Below, piece after piece: positions 9,113 through 19,107 of a stretch of DNA of 25,944 bases (position 1 is the stretch's first letter; the number at the start of each line of letters is the position of its first letter). The notes below the pieces were generated by a model. It was not told the origin of the DNA. It was given only the letters and a program-made list of their open reading frames with translations, and did no database searches. The stretch is from Paramacrobiotus richtersi. Lineage: Eukaryota > Tardigrada > Eutardigrada > Parachela > Macrobiotidae. The stretch covers positions 1 through 25,944 of the forward strand of contig JAQGAU010000596.1 in assembly GCA_034698045.1 (NCBI GenBank). Reading direction: 5' to 3'. The position numbers and the translations under genes were made by a program.

Positions 9113-11506
9113 TTAGTTCAGACCCGGACCGTTGGGCATCTTGAAGCGATCGACACGAACAGTCTGCTGAATGCGATCGAATGATGGGCGATTGTTCGCT
9201 TTACCGTTCCAGCACTCCTTAACCAATGCTGTGACATCCGCACTTGCGTTGCCTCGCATTCTGGGCCGGCTGCCTTGCTGCGCATACCTGGCTATGGCAA
9301 ACGGATCATGCCCGACGAAGTTTGCGTACTGGTCAGAATACGGTTCTTCCTCTGTGGTCAGCTCATTCAGAATGACCCCGAATGCGTACACGTCACAGCT
9401 GAAGTTGGGTTGGCTGAAATCCAGACGCTCCGGCGCCATGTAAGGACCGGTTCCACCTGCAACGACCATATGTTTCATCTTAAGAGATTTGCTGTACGAA
9501 GGTTTATTTAAAGGAAAGGATATAAAATGTATGTATCCTAAAGAATATACAAATGTACGCCGTAAAGTATGTAACTAATCATCATAAAGTAATCGACTAA
9601 TCGTCATATATTTAATAGGGATCATCAAATCCTTTTGTATGCAAAATACGCTTACGTCTTATATAACAAAGTTTTTCTTAATTTACGTTCCAGTTTAGTT
9701 TATTCAAGGACAGACAAACCCGTGACACTCGTAGTCTGATCGTTAAAAAGCATGCTTTCTTTACATGTGGTACACTTACCAACGATAGCCTCCAGTTCAT
9801 GTCGCATGGTCTGGACAGTCGACGCAGCCTTTCCCCGCAGATTCGCCAGTCCAAAATCCGCAATCTTCGCCGTGTAATCCTTGGTAATCAGAATATTCTG
9901 CGGCTTCAGATCCCCATGCACAATCCCGGCCTCATGCAGGGCCGTCATCCCATCCACAACACCGATAATGATGTTCTTCTTAATACGTCCATCCGTAACT
10001 TTCAACTCCACCTTTTTGTCTTCGCATTTGTGCAACAGGTAGTGAAGATTCCCCAGTTCAACGTACTCCATAACGATGCACAACGGGTCGGGAGAATAGC
10101 CGTAAAAAGCCACCAGATTTGGATGGTCCCCCAGCTGAGCCAAAATGGCAATTTCCCGCTCAAACAATTGCTTCTCCTTGCGGGTCGGCTGCGCTTCGGG
10201 ACGCAGTTGCTTAACGGCAACATTTTTGTGGTTAGCGCTCCAATATCCCAAGTACACTTCGCCGAACGCACCGGATCCAAGATGCTTTTTCCCGGTGCGG
10301 GAAAAGTCCAGATCGTGGTATGGGATTTGGACCGCTCCATCGAGATAAACAGTAGCAGAATCGTCCCTTACCAACGCGGTTAACTGTTCCCGAATGGCAG
10401 TTAAGTGTTCTCGGGGTATATATTCCTGCTTACGAGGAATAGCAACTGTTTCTTCTTTCTGGCGTTCCCACATTCTCTGGATCGCCGCTTCCCGCATCAG
10501 GTTCTCCCAGTATTCTTCGCGAGCGTACGCGTTAAACTGCTCTGCTTCCTGTTTCGCCATGGCGTCTTTGCTGGACTTGTATCGCATATCCAGTGTTCCA
10601 TCTTTTTTACGATGAAGCGATTCACTTGGTTTGATACTGTAAAAAACAGACAAACTACGGGTGTGAGAAATTCGAGTACTACCATAGACTGCAGCGAATT
10701 GTAATTTCTGGCATTACTTTTTTTTGTGCATAATGTAATTTTGGTGAATAAACCTTAATGGCAACAACATATACTGAAAAGCTTTTAGCTGTAAGCTGTA
10801 GGTACAGTATGTCTTAGCACGCTATGGGGGCCAAAAGTAATGACGTTAAACCATTTGTTAAAGTGCTATATTGCGCTTCCCTGTATAGACCGCTGCTTTC
10901 GTGCGTCGCATCACGAGAACTCTTGAACCGCATATCCAAAGACCCATCTTTTTTATAATGCTGTTCATCGGCGGGTTCTGCACCATTTTCTGTGACACCG
11001 GTCAATTTTGATGTACTATACCGCATGTCCAACGATCCATCCTTCTTGTAGTGAAAATCACCACTTGCCGCTTGTGCAGACGCCGAAGCCACAGCCTCTT
11101 TCGAAGAAGCATAACGCATATCCATGCTGCCATCTTTTTTGTAGTGATATCCATTATCCGTACTCGACCCTTGGCTCACTCTGGGCGGCTCAGAAGGAAC
11201 AGATGCTGCAGCTACTTTGGATGAAGAGTACCGCATATCCAAGCTTCCATCTTTCTTATGGTGCAGATCAGATCCCGACGAGTAGCTTGGACTGGGAGCG
11301 GAGTAATTCGAACTACTGATTCTCGGTGCCGGTGCCGGTGGCGTGTAAGATGGTGTCGGTGCTGGTTGCGAGTACGATGGAGTCGTGTAGCTTGATCTCC
11401 CTGAATTTCCACCGGTACTAGCGCTCGATGAATTTGCCGCGACGTATGCTTTGGATGAAGAATAACGCATGTCCAGGGAACCGTCTTTCTTGTAGTGTTG
11501 ACTCAT
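9113..11506 (-). CDS. TKL-type protein kinase with six N-terminal KKDGxxDMRY repeats
   Basis: Three-exon model, about 620 aa. Exon 1 (about 10845-11506, first true ATG, MSQHYKKDG) carries five KKDGSLDMRYSSSK-like repeats in Ser/Pro/Tyr-rich linkers. Exon 2 (9780-10636) starts at a TTTTTTACAG acceptor, has no usable early ATG, and carries repeat six, a charged helix and the kinase N-lobe. Visible are LGSGAFGEVYLG, VAVK (K363), helix-C Glu, catalytic loop HGDLKPQN (Asp463; HRD is HGD) and DFG (Asp482). It ends at GTAAGT in phase 1. Exon 3 (9113-9456) gives GTGPYMAPER, DVYAFGVILNEL and CWNGKANNRPSFDRI, typical of IRAK/RIPK/MLK-like TKL kinases. The catalytic residues are present, so it is probably active and cytoplasmic. 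Weak point: the exon 1 donor (GTCATT at 10844) is poor although in phase, so the repeat part and the kinase could be separate transcripts. Confidence 0.75.
9457..9779 (-). other. Kinase intron 2
   Basis: This lies between the GTAAGT donor (9779) and the GTTGCAG acceptor (9457). Joining here restores an activation loop running from DFG through STVQTMRHELEAIVG to GTGPYMAPE. An upstream acceptor (CGTACAG, about 9494) would be out of phase with this donor. It is AT-rich with no other feature. Confidence 0.65.
10861..11500 (-). repeat. Array of five KKDGSLDMRY coding repeats (sixth at about 10565-10615)
   Basis: Protein-level repeats of about 16-18 residues. The core is HYKKDGSLDMRYSSSK, with variants HHKKDG, GSMDMRYASSK, DMRYSTSK and DMRFKSSR in exon 1, and HRKKDGTLDMRYKSSK in the next exon. 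Spacing ranges from about 25 to 70 residues, with low-complexity Ser/Pro/Ala linkers. Lys, Asp, Gly, Asp-Met-Arg and the final Ser-Lys/Arg are nearly invariant, so the motif is under selection. Its function is unknown to me; a phosphorylatable or binding linear motif is a guess. Confidence 0.85.
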
Positions 11507-11713
11507 CGTGTAACCAGATGGCACAACAGAAAAAGGAAGAAAAATGCAAGTGATGACGCGTAATTTGGTGAGTGTCAGCTCAAGTAGGCCACAGAATCAG
11601 AAACGCGGGCCAAGGTGAGCGGAGAACAAAGTGCAGCAAATGATGAACAGAAAGAGGTTTATAAGCAAAACCACCAGTTTCAGTTGGCAGTGGAATATCC
11701 TGTCCCACTAACC
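11507..11713 (-). other. Kinase 5' flank / probable 5' UTR
   Basis: Immediate upstream region of the repeat-kinase ATG. In-frame codons run open from 11506 to a GTG at 11524, but no earlier ATG is found. No convincing TATA box is seen. Confidence 0.35.
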
Positions 11714-11773
11714 GCAGTCACGTCTGTTCACGGTAAGGGCTAGGCAGTCACGTCTGTTCACGGTAAGGGCTAG
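11714..11773. repeat. Two perfect tandem copies of a 30-bp unit
   Basis: Positions 11714-11743 and 11744-11773 are identical, and the first five bases start a third copy. The unit begins GCAGTCACGTCTGTTCACGG and contains a CACGT core. It lies about 210-270 bp upstream of the kinase ATG, so it could be a duplicated transcription-factor site, or a simple slippage product or assembly duplication. Confidence 0.9.
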
Positions 11774-12863
11774 GCAGTTCCGACAAGCCGCGCGACTGCC
11801 GGTCATAAATTACCATGCCTTTGTCAAATTCCCCTACCCTGCAAAACCGGTCTAGAGCGCGGCGTGCGCACAGCCTACTACGTATCCTGCGATGTGTAAT
11901 ACGTGTAATGGTCTGATAATTTTCATTTCCACATGGCTTTACCACGTATGAGCGCATCAGAACTTTTATCGAGCGGAACCGCCCGAAGCAAAGCCGGTCG
12001 AAAGGAATTATGTATGGGTCGGCTGGATTATATATTGTGGGAATTCGTTTTATGACACCATGACGCTGTCATTCTGTATTTTTGTAACACATTAAGCGAC
12101 ACTATGATATAGTTAACGATGATGTACGCAGTAAAGGTGGGCCCAAAGCGGTATTACGTAGAACTGTAAGAGCGGGATATGAGCATCTGTGACATAGACA
12201 TACTCAAATCGAATTTTGTACACCGGTATTCTAGATCTGCTACATGCATCCCGCAGTTATATTAGGCAGTTTCTAACACGTAATTAAATTCCGCCAGGTT
12301 TCCGAAGCGCGGATTTCTATAAATGATGTAAAGTAAAAGCCGCGTGACCCAGTTGAGCAGCACAAACGAATGTGTATAGATTCTCAGGCCAAACAATAAC
12401 AGCTGCGACCAGATTAGAAATCTGGAACGGATGTTAAAAGAACGGCGGGTTCCGTAACAAATTGGGCTGCTAACTTGTAAGCAAGCATAATTATACGAGT
12501 AGTACGCTTGTGAAAAGTAAAACTACAGTACCTTATGATTTCCGCATCGACAACAGCCGCTACCGGCAACATTTAACGGAACCTCATGTAAACATGTATG
12601 AATGTTGCTGTTTTTGTTGTGTACCAAATGGCAATCTGATCATCTGATCAAAATGCATAACAAAGCTAAGGTAGTACTTGTGTAGTGAATTTGTACATGC
12701 CGAACTTATCAGCATGCAGACGCATAACAAGTACTCGTATCAGATCGGTCGGATCGATCTTTACACTGATAACCGCGAATAATATGCACCAAGCCGGAAC
12801 AAAGTTCGAGGGAATACGCGGCAAGTCCCCGGTATCCCCAGAGACAAACAACAGACCAGTGCA
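11774..12863. other. Intergenic region, no gene seen
   Basis: About 1.1 kb between two divergently transcribed genes (the kinase on minus, the expansin-like gene on plus). Short open frames on both strands lack motifs and mirror one another. It is likely to hold promoter and enhancer DNA for both genes, but I see no definable element apart from those listed. Confidence 0.4.
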
Positions 12864-12870
12864 TATAAAA
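12864..12870 (+). promoter_or_regulatory. TATA box of the expansin-like gene
   Basis: TATAAAA lies 102 bp before the ATG. A start of transcription about 30 bp downstream, near ATTCATCGG at about 12896, would give a 5' UTR of about 75 nt. No other open gene competes for it. Confidence 0.55.
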
Positions 12871-12971
12871 GGCAGATAAACTGCCACATAATGCAATTCA
12901 TCGGTGAAGCCTCATATTCTATTCAGATTTTTACAAGTTTGTTTAAGTAGCAGCGTTTTCCTTCTGTAATC

Positions 12972-13334
12972 ATGTCTTCCTTGTACATTCTCTCCCTGTG
13001 CCTGACCTTTCTCCATGTGGCTCGGGCCTTCCAAGGTGATGCCACATTCTACGATACGGGCCTAGGAGCGTGTGGCCAGACCCATGCCGGAACGGAATTA
13101 GTCGCCGCCGTCAGCCAGACGGAATACGGACAGCAAGCGAATCCCAATACCGCACCGGTCTGCCAGCAGTGTGCCACGGTGAAACGCGAGGGCAAGGAGG
13201 TTAAGGTGAAGATTGTCGACAAATGTATGGCGTGCAAGAGCGGAGACATCGATCTGTCGCCTAGTGCCTTCGAGAAGATTGCCGATAAGAGCGCCGGAAG
13301 AGTTAAGGTCACCTGGGATCTCGGCGCGTGCTAG
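12972..13334 (+). CDS. Secreted expansin/RlpA-like double-psi beta-barrel protein
   Basis: Intronless, 120 aa. Signal peptide of about 19 residues (MSSLYILSLCLTFLHVARA), then one domain: GDATFYDTGLGACGQTHAG, VAAVSQTEYGQ, NPNTAPVC, KVKIVDKCMACKSGDIDLS, SAFEKIAD and a closing VTWDLGAC. This order (GxxTFYD, GACG, the VDxCxxC...DIDLSP block, final VxW) is that of the short single-domain DPBB proteins related to barwin, expansin and RlpA, abundant in fungi. The Asp of the VDKC and DIDLS segments are the conserved positions. Six Cys in the mature part allow three disulfides. There is no C-terminal expansin carbohydrate-binding domain. The role is probably non-catalytic wall or polysaccharide loosening, or an extracellular effector. 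A horizontally acquired origin is inferred. Confidence 0.88.
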   Translation: MSSLYILSLCLTFLHVARAFQGDATFYDTGLGACGQTHAGTELVAAVSQTEYGQQANPNTAPVCQQCATVKREGKEVKVKIVDKCMACKSGDIDLSPSAFEKIADKSAGRVKVTWDLGAC

Positions 13335-13997
13335 AGCGGGTGTCTGTCCTCTGCATTTGTGATACACGACGATTTTGTTCTCTTCACGGTGATAATATTA
13401 TACTGTTCAAATTAACCATCGATAAATTACGAACTGTTTTCGTATTCGCAATATATATTTGGCTTTTGTTCATATTAACAAAATTGTAGATTGTGTGCCA
13501 TAACCGCATAATGATAAATTAACGGATTGCAATGATGCGAGTTTAGATAATGCGAGATTTAGTTGATTGATGCTCCATTGCTTACAAAATGAATTAGCAC
13601 AGAATCATGTCGACAAAGTATTTAACTTGCTCCTGAAAAGCAACTGGCATATCTTTTAATTACCATAGAAACAAAACAAACACTGCTAACAGGCCAACGT
13701 AGTGACGTAGAGCAAGCCAAGCCACACAAGAAACAGCGTTCGAACTGGTACGACGTAACACATTAATGCTAAACAAATGCATAACACAATGTTAACATAG
13801 CACCTAATTAAATAACGGTACCACAATACTGTAATTATTAACAACGCAGAATGTAATGAATGCATTTACGTAGGTACTTCAATGTGCACTACAAACTGCT
13901 GTATACTCCCTTCTAAATTTTACCAGTTTTATGGTACTAACAGGCCTGAAACTGTACTACAAGCAAACTCAAAATTACCTCATCCCAATGTACGATT
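13335..13997. other. Intergenic region, 3' flank of expansin-like gene and 5' flank of receptor 1
   Basis: AT-rich, no open frame of note, no tRNA and no canonical AATAAA close to the expansin-like stop. The last 100 bp must hold the promoter and 5' UTR of the gustatory-receptor-like gene; I see no clear TATA box. Confidence 0.4.
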
Positions 13998-15688
13998 ATG
14001 GTCGATGACTCTAGCGAGGAGGATGCCCCACCTCCGCCCCTAGTTCCCCACTTCTACTACCGATGGATGCAGATCTCGGGGTTCCTCCCGTACTCCCTGT
14101 CAAACAAACCTTTTTCCCGCGCAAACATCTTATGGAAGCTATGGGCTCTCTTACTCTTTATCATCCAGATCATTCTCTTCAAAATCGCTGCCATACTGAT
14201 GTGGAGCACGAAAGGGGAAGAAGTCAGCAAGCTGGATCACTACGCTTTGATCCAGTACAGCTACATCAACATGTTCCTGGCGCAGAACATCATCGTCTCC
14301 ATCATATGCGCCATACAGATGCGAAATATCAACGAGCACATTGAGATGTTGCATACGTATCTGTGCTTCCCGAAAACCATGGAGAAACTGCAGTTTCGGT
14401 GGTATTTGACGACGGGTTACAACATTGTGTATGCAGTATTGGGGACTCTCTCGGATCTGATTTATACGTGCTCGATTGAGCCGTACGAGTACTGGTATCG
14501 GGAGGAATCGTTAGCGTTGGGACGGTATCCTATACCAAATTGGGCTGGGCATATGCTGCGATATTTTCTTCTTTTCTCGGTGTATTCTTCAATAACCATT
14601 CCTTACGGGATCATTATCACAATAGCGCTGCATTTACGTGCCGAGTTTAAAGTTATACTAAGAATTTTAACGCATTTTGAGAAAATCACATCCCCTTCTT
14701 TGTATGATCTGTTGAGACTGAAGTATCAAAAACTGCTTTTTGCGAAAGATCGAGTGAGTGACACCTTTGGTGTTTTTATCGCTCTGGATTGTTTCTGTGC
14801 ATTGTTAACGTGGTGCGCGTTGGCAAGCGAAACGTTACATTATCATGCGGATCATACGGATCGAACCTTGCTGATCTCTGCGTCGTTTATGATGCTCAAC
14901 AGTCTGCTGCTGCTGCTGGTGCTGACGGTATTCTGTGATACAGTTAAGTCATTATTTCGCTAAAATTCTCGTTCTTGTTTCTTGTTTTGAAAGATAAGTA
15001 CATACTGCACGATACGTAATACTTGACGTGGCTATCAAGTCAGCGTTCGATTATTACCTTTCTGCATCATTTCGTACCCGTGAGGAAAAAATTGTCCATA
15101 AATATGTAATTGTATATAAACTTCATAGTTGCAGTTAGAATGTGTTTTTGGTGCTTCGAAATACTTCTTGCTATAAATTAGTGTAAGATGTTTTCGTAAT
15201 GTTGTCAAAGATTTTCTGATGATTTTTCTAATTTAATAAAGGTCTCGGACATCCAAACAGCACTGCGGAAGATCATTATATCCGAGCCAACTCCGACAGT
15301 TCGCGATGAATGCGACAAATTCATCACAACATGCAGTGCCTTCGATCGAGCGTTCAGCGCGATGGGATTCTTCAGTATAACACGGGAATACATCATTGCT
15401 GTACGTAACACTATACCACACTATGTACATAAAAGTATGCGTTTCTGGCTAACAACCACGCTGCTTTGGTACCGTATTACCAGATTCTAATCTAATCAAC
15501 GAACATGCTGCTTTTTGTAGCTGATGGCCATATTCTTAACCTACATGATTCTAATTTACCAAGCCCGAGATGTGCAAGTCAAGGTCAACGCTATCATGGC
15601 CAACGATGATGTACAGTACCACAGTCTGGCTGACATCATTCTCAACAACGCCACGGCCATACCGAAACCAACCACGGGATCACATTGA
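13998..15688 (+). CDS. Gustatory-receptor-like 7TM protein 1 (7tm_7 type)
   Basis: Three exons, all joined in phase 0: 13998-14942, 15242-15400 and 15521-15688, giving 423 aa. The N-terminus is acidic and proline-rich, followed by HFYYRWMQISGFLPY. Exon 1 holds six hydrophobic segments. Exon 2 encodes a conserved intracellular stretch ending GFFSITREYIIA. Exon 3 encodes TM7 with TYMILIYQARD (T375, Y376, Q382), which matches the TYhhhhhQF signature of arthropod gustatory receptors, together with the preceding GhF...R motif and the phase-0 introns near the C-terminus typical of that family. These are ligand-gated cation channels with inverted topology. Donors are GTTAAG (weaker) and GTACGT. A paralogue on the opposite strand converges on it. 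The ligand is unknown. Confidence 0.85.
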
Positions 15689-15855
15689 GTTGTTTGTTTT
15701 AAGCTTTTACCCTGTTAACCAGTCAACCGAAAACATGAATCCGAAACTTGATCAGTCTGTATATTGTCAAAATATGAGTTATGTAAACAAAAAAAAGCTA
15801 TCAATGTGTAGACATTTAACGTATTCACAGGTACACCGAAATTGTGACAACTTTT

Positions 15856-17207
15856 TCACAACTTGCTACCGTTAACGCATGTCACCAGTGTCTCCCGCAT
15901 TAGCCATAGATCGAGTTTCTGGTCCCGCGCTTGATAGATCAACAGAAAGTACGTCCCAATGACACCAATTACCTGATCAACAAAACCCACCAACAAATGA
16001 GAATTCAACAGGAAATAATTAACTTTGCCGCCTCATACCATTGTGACGTATCCCCTGTTAACATGGAAGAATCCCATCGCCGAAATGACTCCATCATCAA
16101 CGCGGCAACGGCTGAGAAACTCCTTAGCCGCCTTTTCTACACCGGGTTCCGGGCTAAGAGCTAACAATCTTCTTGTAGCTCTCTTGACGCTTTTAGCCTG
16201 AAACATACGTACACCAGTTAGCAGATTCGATTATAAATTGTGTCTGTAAATTTACTTACCCGGTCGCTGAAATGTATAAGAGCGGCGATCTCTACTACGA
16301 ACTGTAGAAACCCAATTCCGCCAACCATGCACATCACCCAGTTAACTGCGCTCCTTTCTAAATTCAGCAGCTCCCCGACAATCGCAATCCAGGTCATGAA
16401 AAGTATGAAGCATCGTAACAGTACAAGCGGCCCAAAAAGGTCATCCACTTCTTCGGCACAGTACACCAGATGCCCGTACTGTTTCTGCAGGATCTGTAAT
16501 TCTTTCACAACCTCATCACATTTCAGTTGAGCGTAGCACAGACAATCCAGTTTCTTCCGTATCGTGTTGAAAGACTTTCTCAGATAATAAACCAGTCCAA
16601 ACAATGCCCCATACGGCACGACACAGTTAGACCCAAGAACCACACCCTGGAACACAACGGCTCCAATCTGGATATAGCGACCGTACTGATCCGCTGATTC
16701 ATGTAGCAACCGAAACACCGGCTTATCCCAGTCTTTCCCCCGTAATCTTGGATCGAAATACGGGGTCATCATGGCTAGCACATTCGCTGAGACAAATACG
16801 CAAATCCAAATGGTTATAATAGTCCATATGCGGGTTTTAATGCAGATAATCTTGGAGACAACCGAGCAGGCTAATCGTGAGAGTGTGTGTAGTTTACGCA
16901 TCTGGACGATGCAGAGCAGTGTAACCATCCCGCCATGGATGTACAGCATATTGACAAATGCGAACTGGATGACGCTGAACAGTTCCAGGTTTTTCAGATC
17001 AACCATGTGGGCCTCGTACATGAACAGCACATTGGCGCGGAGAAGGAGCACGAAGACGGAAAACACCAGGAACGACCAGAGTTTTAGTAATGGGCTTCCA
17101 GCAGAAAATGTGAAAGTGGGCGGGACAGTGTATGGAAGAATGCCGAGTACTTGCATCCAGCGATAGTAAAAAGTCGGTAATAAAGTTTCCCTGTGTGAAG
17201 GCTTCAT
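15856..17207 (-). CDS. Gustatory-receptor-like 7TM protein 2
   Basis: Three exons: 16260-17207, 16039-16197 and 15856-15972, all phase 0, giving 407 aa. The introns are only 62 and 66 bp. The start is the ATG giving MKPSHRETLLPTFYYRWMQ. The N-terminal block FYYRWMQVLGILPY matches receptor 1. Exon 2 is exactly as long as in receptor 1 (159 bp) and ends GFFHVNRGYVTM. Exon 3 gives TM7 with TYFLLIYQARD (T376, Y377, Q383). Identical exon phases and lengths with diverged sequence show an old tandem inverted duplication. The stop codon lies 167 bp from that of receptor 1, so the two transcripts converge and may overlap at their 3' UTRs. Likely a plasma-membrane chemoreceptor channel. Confidence 0.87.
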
Positions 17208-17985
17208 TATTACGAATCGTCATCGATGGTATAAACGCACGATGCCGATATGTCATGGGCTGGATCCTTCCTAACATGATTCCTCAGCTTTAGTCAAATG
17301 GACTATCAGTGCGTTCCAGGTCCTGTATCGCGGACAGTATGCCGAAGCGTTTGTTTGAGCAGCTGAGTTTTCGTAACGTTCTTCTTGTCACATTACAGTA
17401 CTCCGAACACTAAACCGACACGTTAAGAGCACGGAGGAAGCTTTTGAGTGGCATGGTTCCGCTGTACATCAATACCTATATCACTCTAGTTTGAAATGTG
17501 TAATTCCGGCCAATTTTTGGATGATATTTCCTGCGTACGCTATGCGAGCTCAAGATTAGTGGACGGTGGGCAACTTTTCAAGATCTCTTTGTTGGAAGCG
17601 TTAGTTTCTGGTAACTAACTAACTGCTGCTTTTCGGGACTATAATAACGCTAGGTCCAAACTTGCGTTGTTTCCCAATGTTGCAACGACTTTGCTTTACG
17701 TACGACAAGGGAAATCAAACACAATCGGAGAATCCTGGCGCACAGTTTTGGTACTGTATTGATATGATGGATTTCAAAAAGCTTAAAGCTTCGACGTACA
17801 TACTTCAGCAAGCGTGAACCACATTTTCATTCGTTAATATCGGTCAGGCATCGCACTAGGAGTGTCTGACCGAAGTATATGTACATTTAACAGCAATTAA
17901 TCTACAGCAGAAACGGTCCTCCGGGCATTTATCGGACGCAGTGCATTAGTTTACTGATCTAACGAGATCCAAACAAGCTGACTGA
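17208..17985. other. Intergenic region, 5' flank of receptor 2
   Basis: No open frame with recognisable content. A short imperfect hairpin (TCGGTCAG near 17840, CTGACCGA near 17866) is the only structure seen. It probably contains the receptor 2 promoter. Confidence 0.4.
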
Positions 17986-18480
17986 ATGCGCACCTATGCA
18001 ACTGATGCATCACAATCGCGGGTGGCCGATTTTATAAGGGTCCCGAAGTTAACAGATACGCGGGCCCGTAAGTCAGTTTGCTGCACAACCGCAGCCATCC
18101 TATGGGGATCGCAGTTCTATAGCTTTCTTTTAGGTTTCCAGATCACTTTACTGTTAAAGGAGGTCGTCCTTTTGAATTGCTATTGTCGGATAATACTGTA
18201 ATAATAATGCAAAACACGGAAAACGGTGCGCAGGGAGTGTAGGTACAGTACAGCAGAGTGCATATACTCACTGATTTATATTTACTCCACAGGTTATACC
18301 GCCCGGATCAAAGAGGCTCTTGACTCAGCTCTGTTGTCAAAAAAGGTCAACGCACATACTGAGGAAGATGCTCGTGACAAGCACAACAGCCAATTACAGG
18401 ACATGATGCTCCAGCTCTTTACCGTACCGATGCAGTGGCTGGTAGTACTCACTTCAGTCTCCCTTGTGAGCCCTTTGTAG
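17986..18480 (+). CDS. Candidate two-exon small protein of unknown function
   Basis: Exon 1 (17986-18067) runs from an ATG to a GTAAGT donor in phase 1. Exon 2 (18293-18480) follows a TTTACTCCACAG acceptor and continues in phase to a TAG, giving 89 aa. Its second half is charged and helical (EEDARDKHNSQLQD), and the C-terminus is hydrophobic (WLVVLTSVSLVSPL). A canonical AATAAA lies 55 bp after the stop. The good acceptor, phase match and poly(A) signal support at least the last exon. The first exon is less certain: TTTTATAAG inside it (about 18030) could instead be a TATA box. I do not recognise the protein. Confidence 0.35.
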
Positions 18481-18534
18481 GCTTCGTAGCCTCTTCTATA
18501 TAGCCACGCGCATTTTTTGTAGTTTTGGAATTGT

Positions 18535-18540
18535 AATAAA
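18535..18540 (+). terminator. Poly(A) signal AATAAA
   Basis: AATAAA lies 55 bp after the stop of the candidate small gene and is followed by a T-rich stretch (about 18560-18575) that suits a downstream element. Confidence 0.5.
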
Positions 18541-18776
18541 AACCAGTCGAGGTTCCTTTGTACGTTTTTCGTTTTTATACTGTGTCATTTCGACCTGGTT
18601 TCGTGGGTTACTGATACCATAATAAGAACGAAGCAACATTAAACCGGTCGGTTTTTTCCCAAAAAACCGCGCGTACGTGATGACAAAATGTGAGTGTTGA
18701 GCTGGTTATGCTCAATATGGTGCGTAATCCATGCCCTACATATGGCATTGTTATACAGAAGTTTCGTCAACATATG

Positions 18777-18782
18777 TTTATT
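18777..18782 (-). terminator. Poly(A) signal AATAAA (minus strand)
   Basis: TTTATT on the plus strand reads AATAAA on the minus strand, about 125 bp after the stop of the small secreted peptide gene. Confidence 0.45.
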
Positions 18783-18906
18783 CCGTTTCCAGCAATTCAT
18801 CGTTAGCTATATCACAGAGCTAAGTAACCATTGTGTAAAATTATAGACAGTGCTCTTGTTCTGCAGGCTATGGGCAGGGTGTCGCAATGTCGCTGGTACC
18901 ATTGAT

Positions 18907-19107
18907 CTATCCGCGACCGCCTCCCATCCCGCGTCTATCACGATGTCCTTGGGCCCACATTTGATAGGGCGTGCCTTCGTCGGCGTAGTAAGCGTCCATT
19001 TGGCGAGCCAGTTGGTAGTCATCGTAATAAGGATTGTATGCGCTACCTGAACCCAGGATGGCAAAGACCATCATGGACACAAACACCAGACATTGGAGGA
19101 ACCGCAT
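18907..19107 (-). CDS. Small secreted tyrosine-rich peptide
   Basis: 66 aa, single exon. The start codon sits in ACCACCATG, a strong animal initiation context; the frame upstream has only a GTG. Signal peptide MRFLQCLVFVSMMVFAIL, with cleavage likely after GSGSA. The mature part, about 43 residues, begins YNPYYDDYQLARQMDAYY and has seven Tyr in the first half. It ends in an Arg/Gly tail (RDRRGMGGGRG) and has no Cys. The composition could suit a cuticle or matrix peptide, or an antimicrobial or neuropeptide precursor; no family is recognised. Confidence 0.6.
   Translation of the reverse strand: MRFLQCLVFVSMMVFAILGSGSAYNPYYDDYQLARQMDAYYADEGTPYQMWAQGHRDRRGMGGGRG

Noticed and set aside
15205..15430. 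Minus-strand open frames opposite receptor 1 exon 2
   Set aside because: They are shadows of the conserved plus-strand exon, which has matching phases and the family motif.
18649..18669. Hairpin CGGTTTTTT-CCC-AAAAAACCG resembling a bacterial terminator
   Set aside because: The context is eukaryotic with AATAAA signals nearby; short A/T-run hairpins are common by chance.
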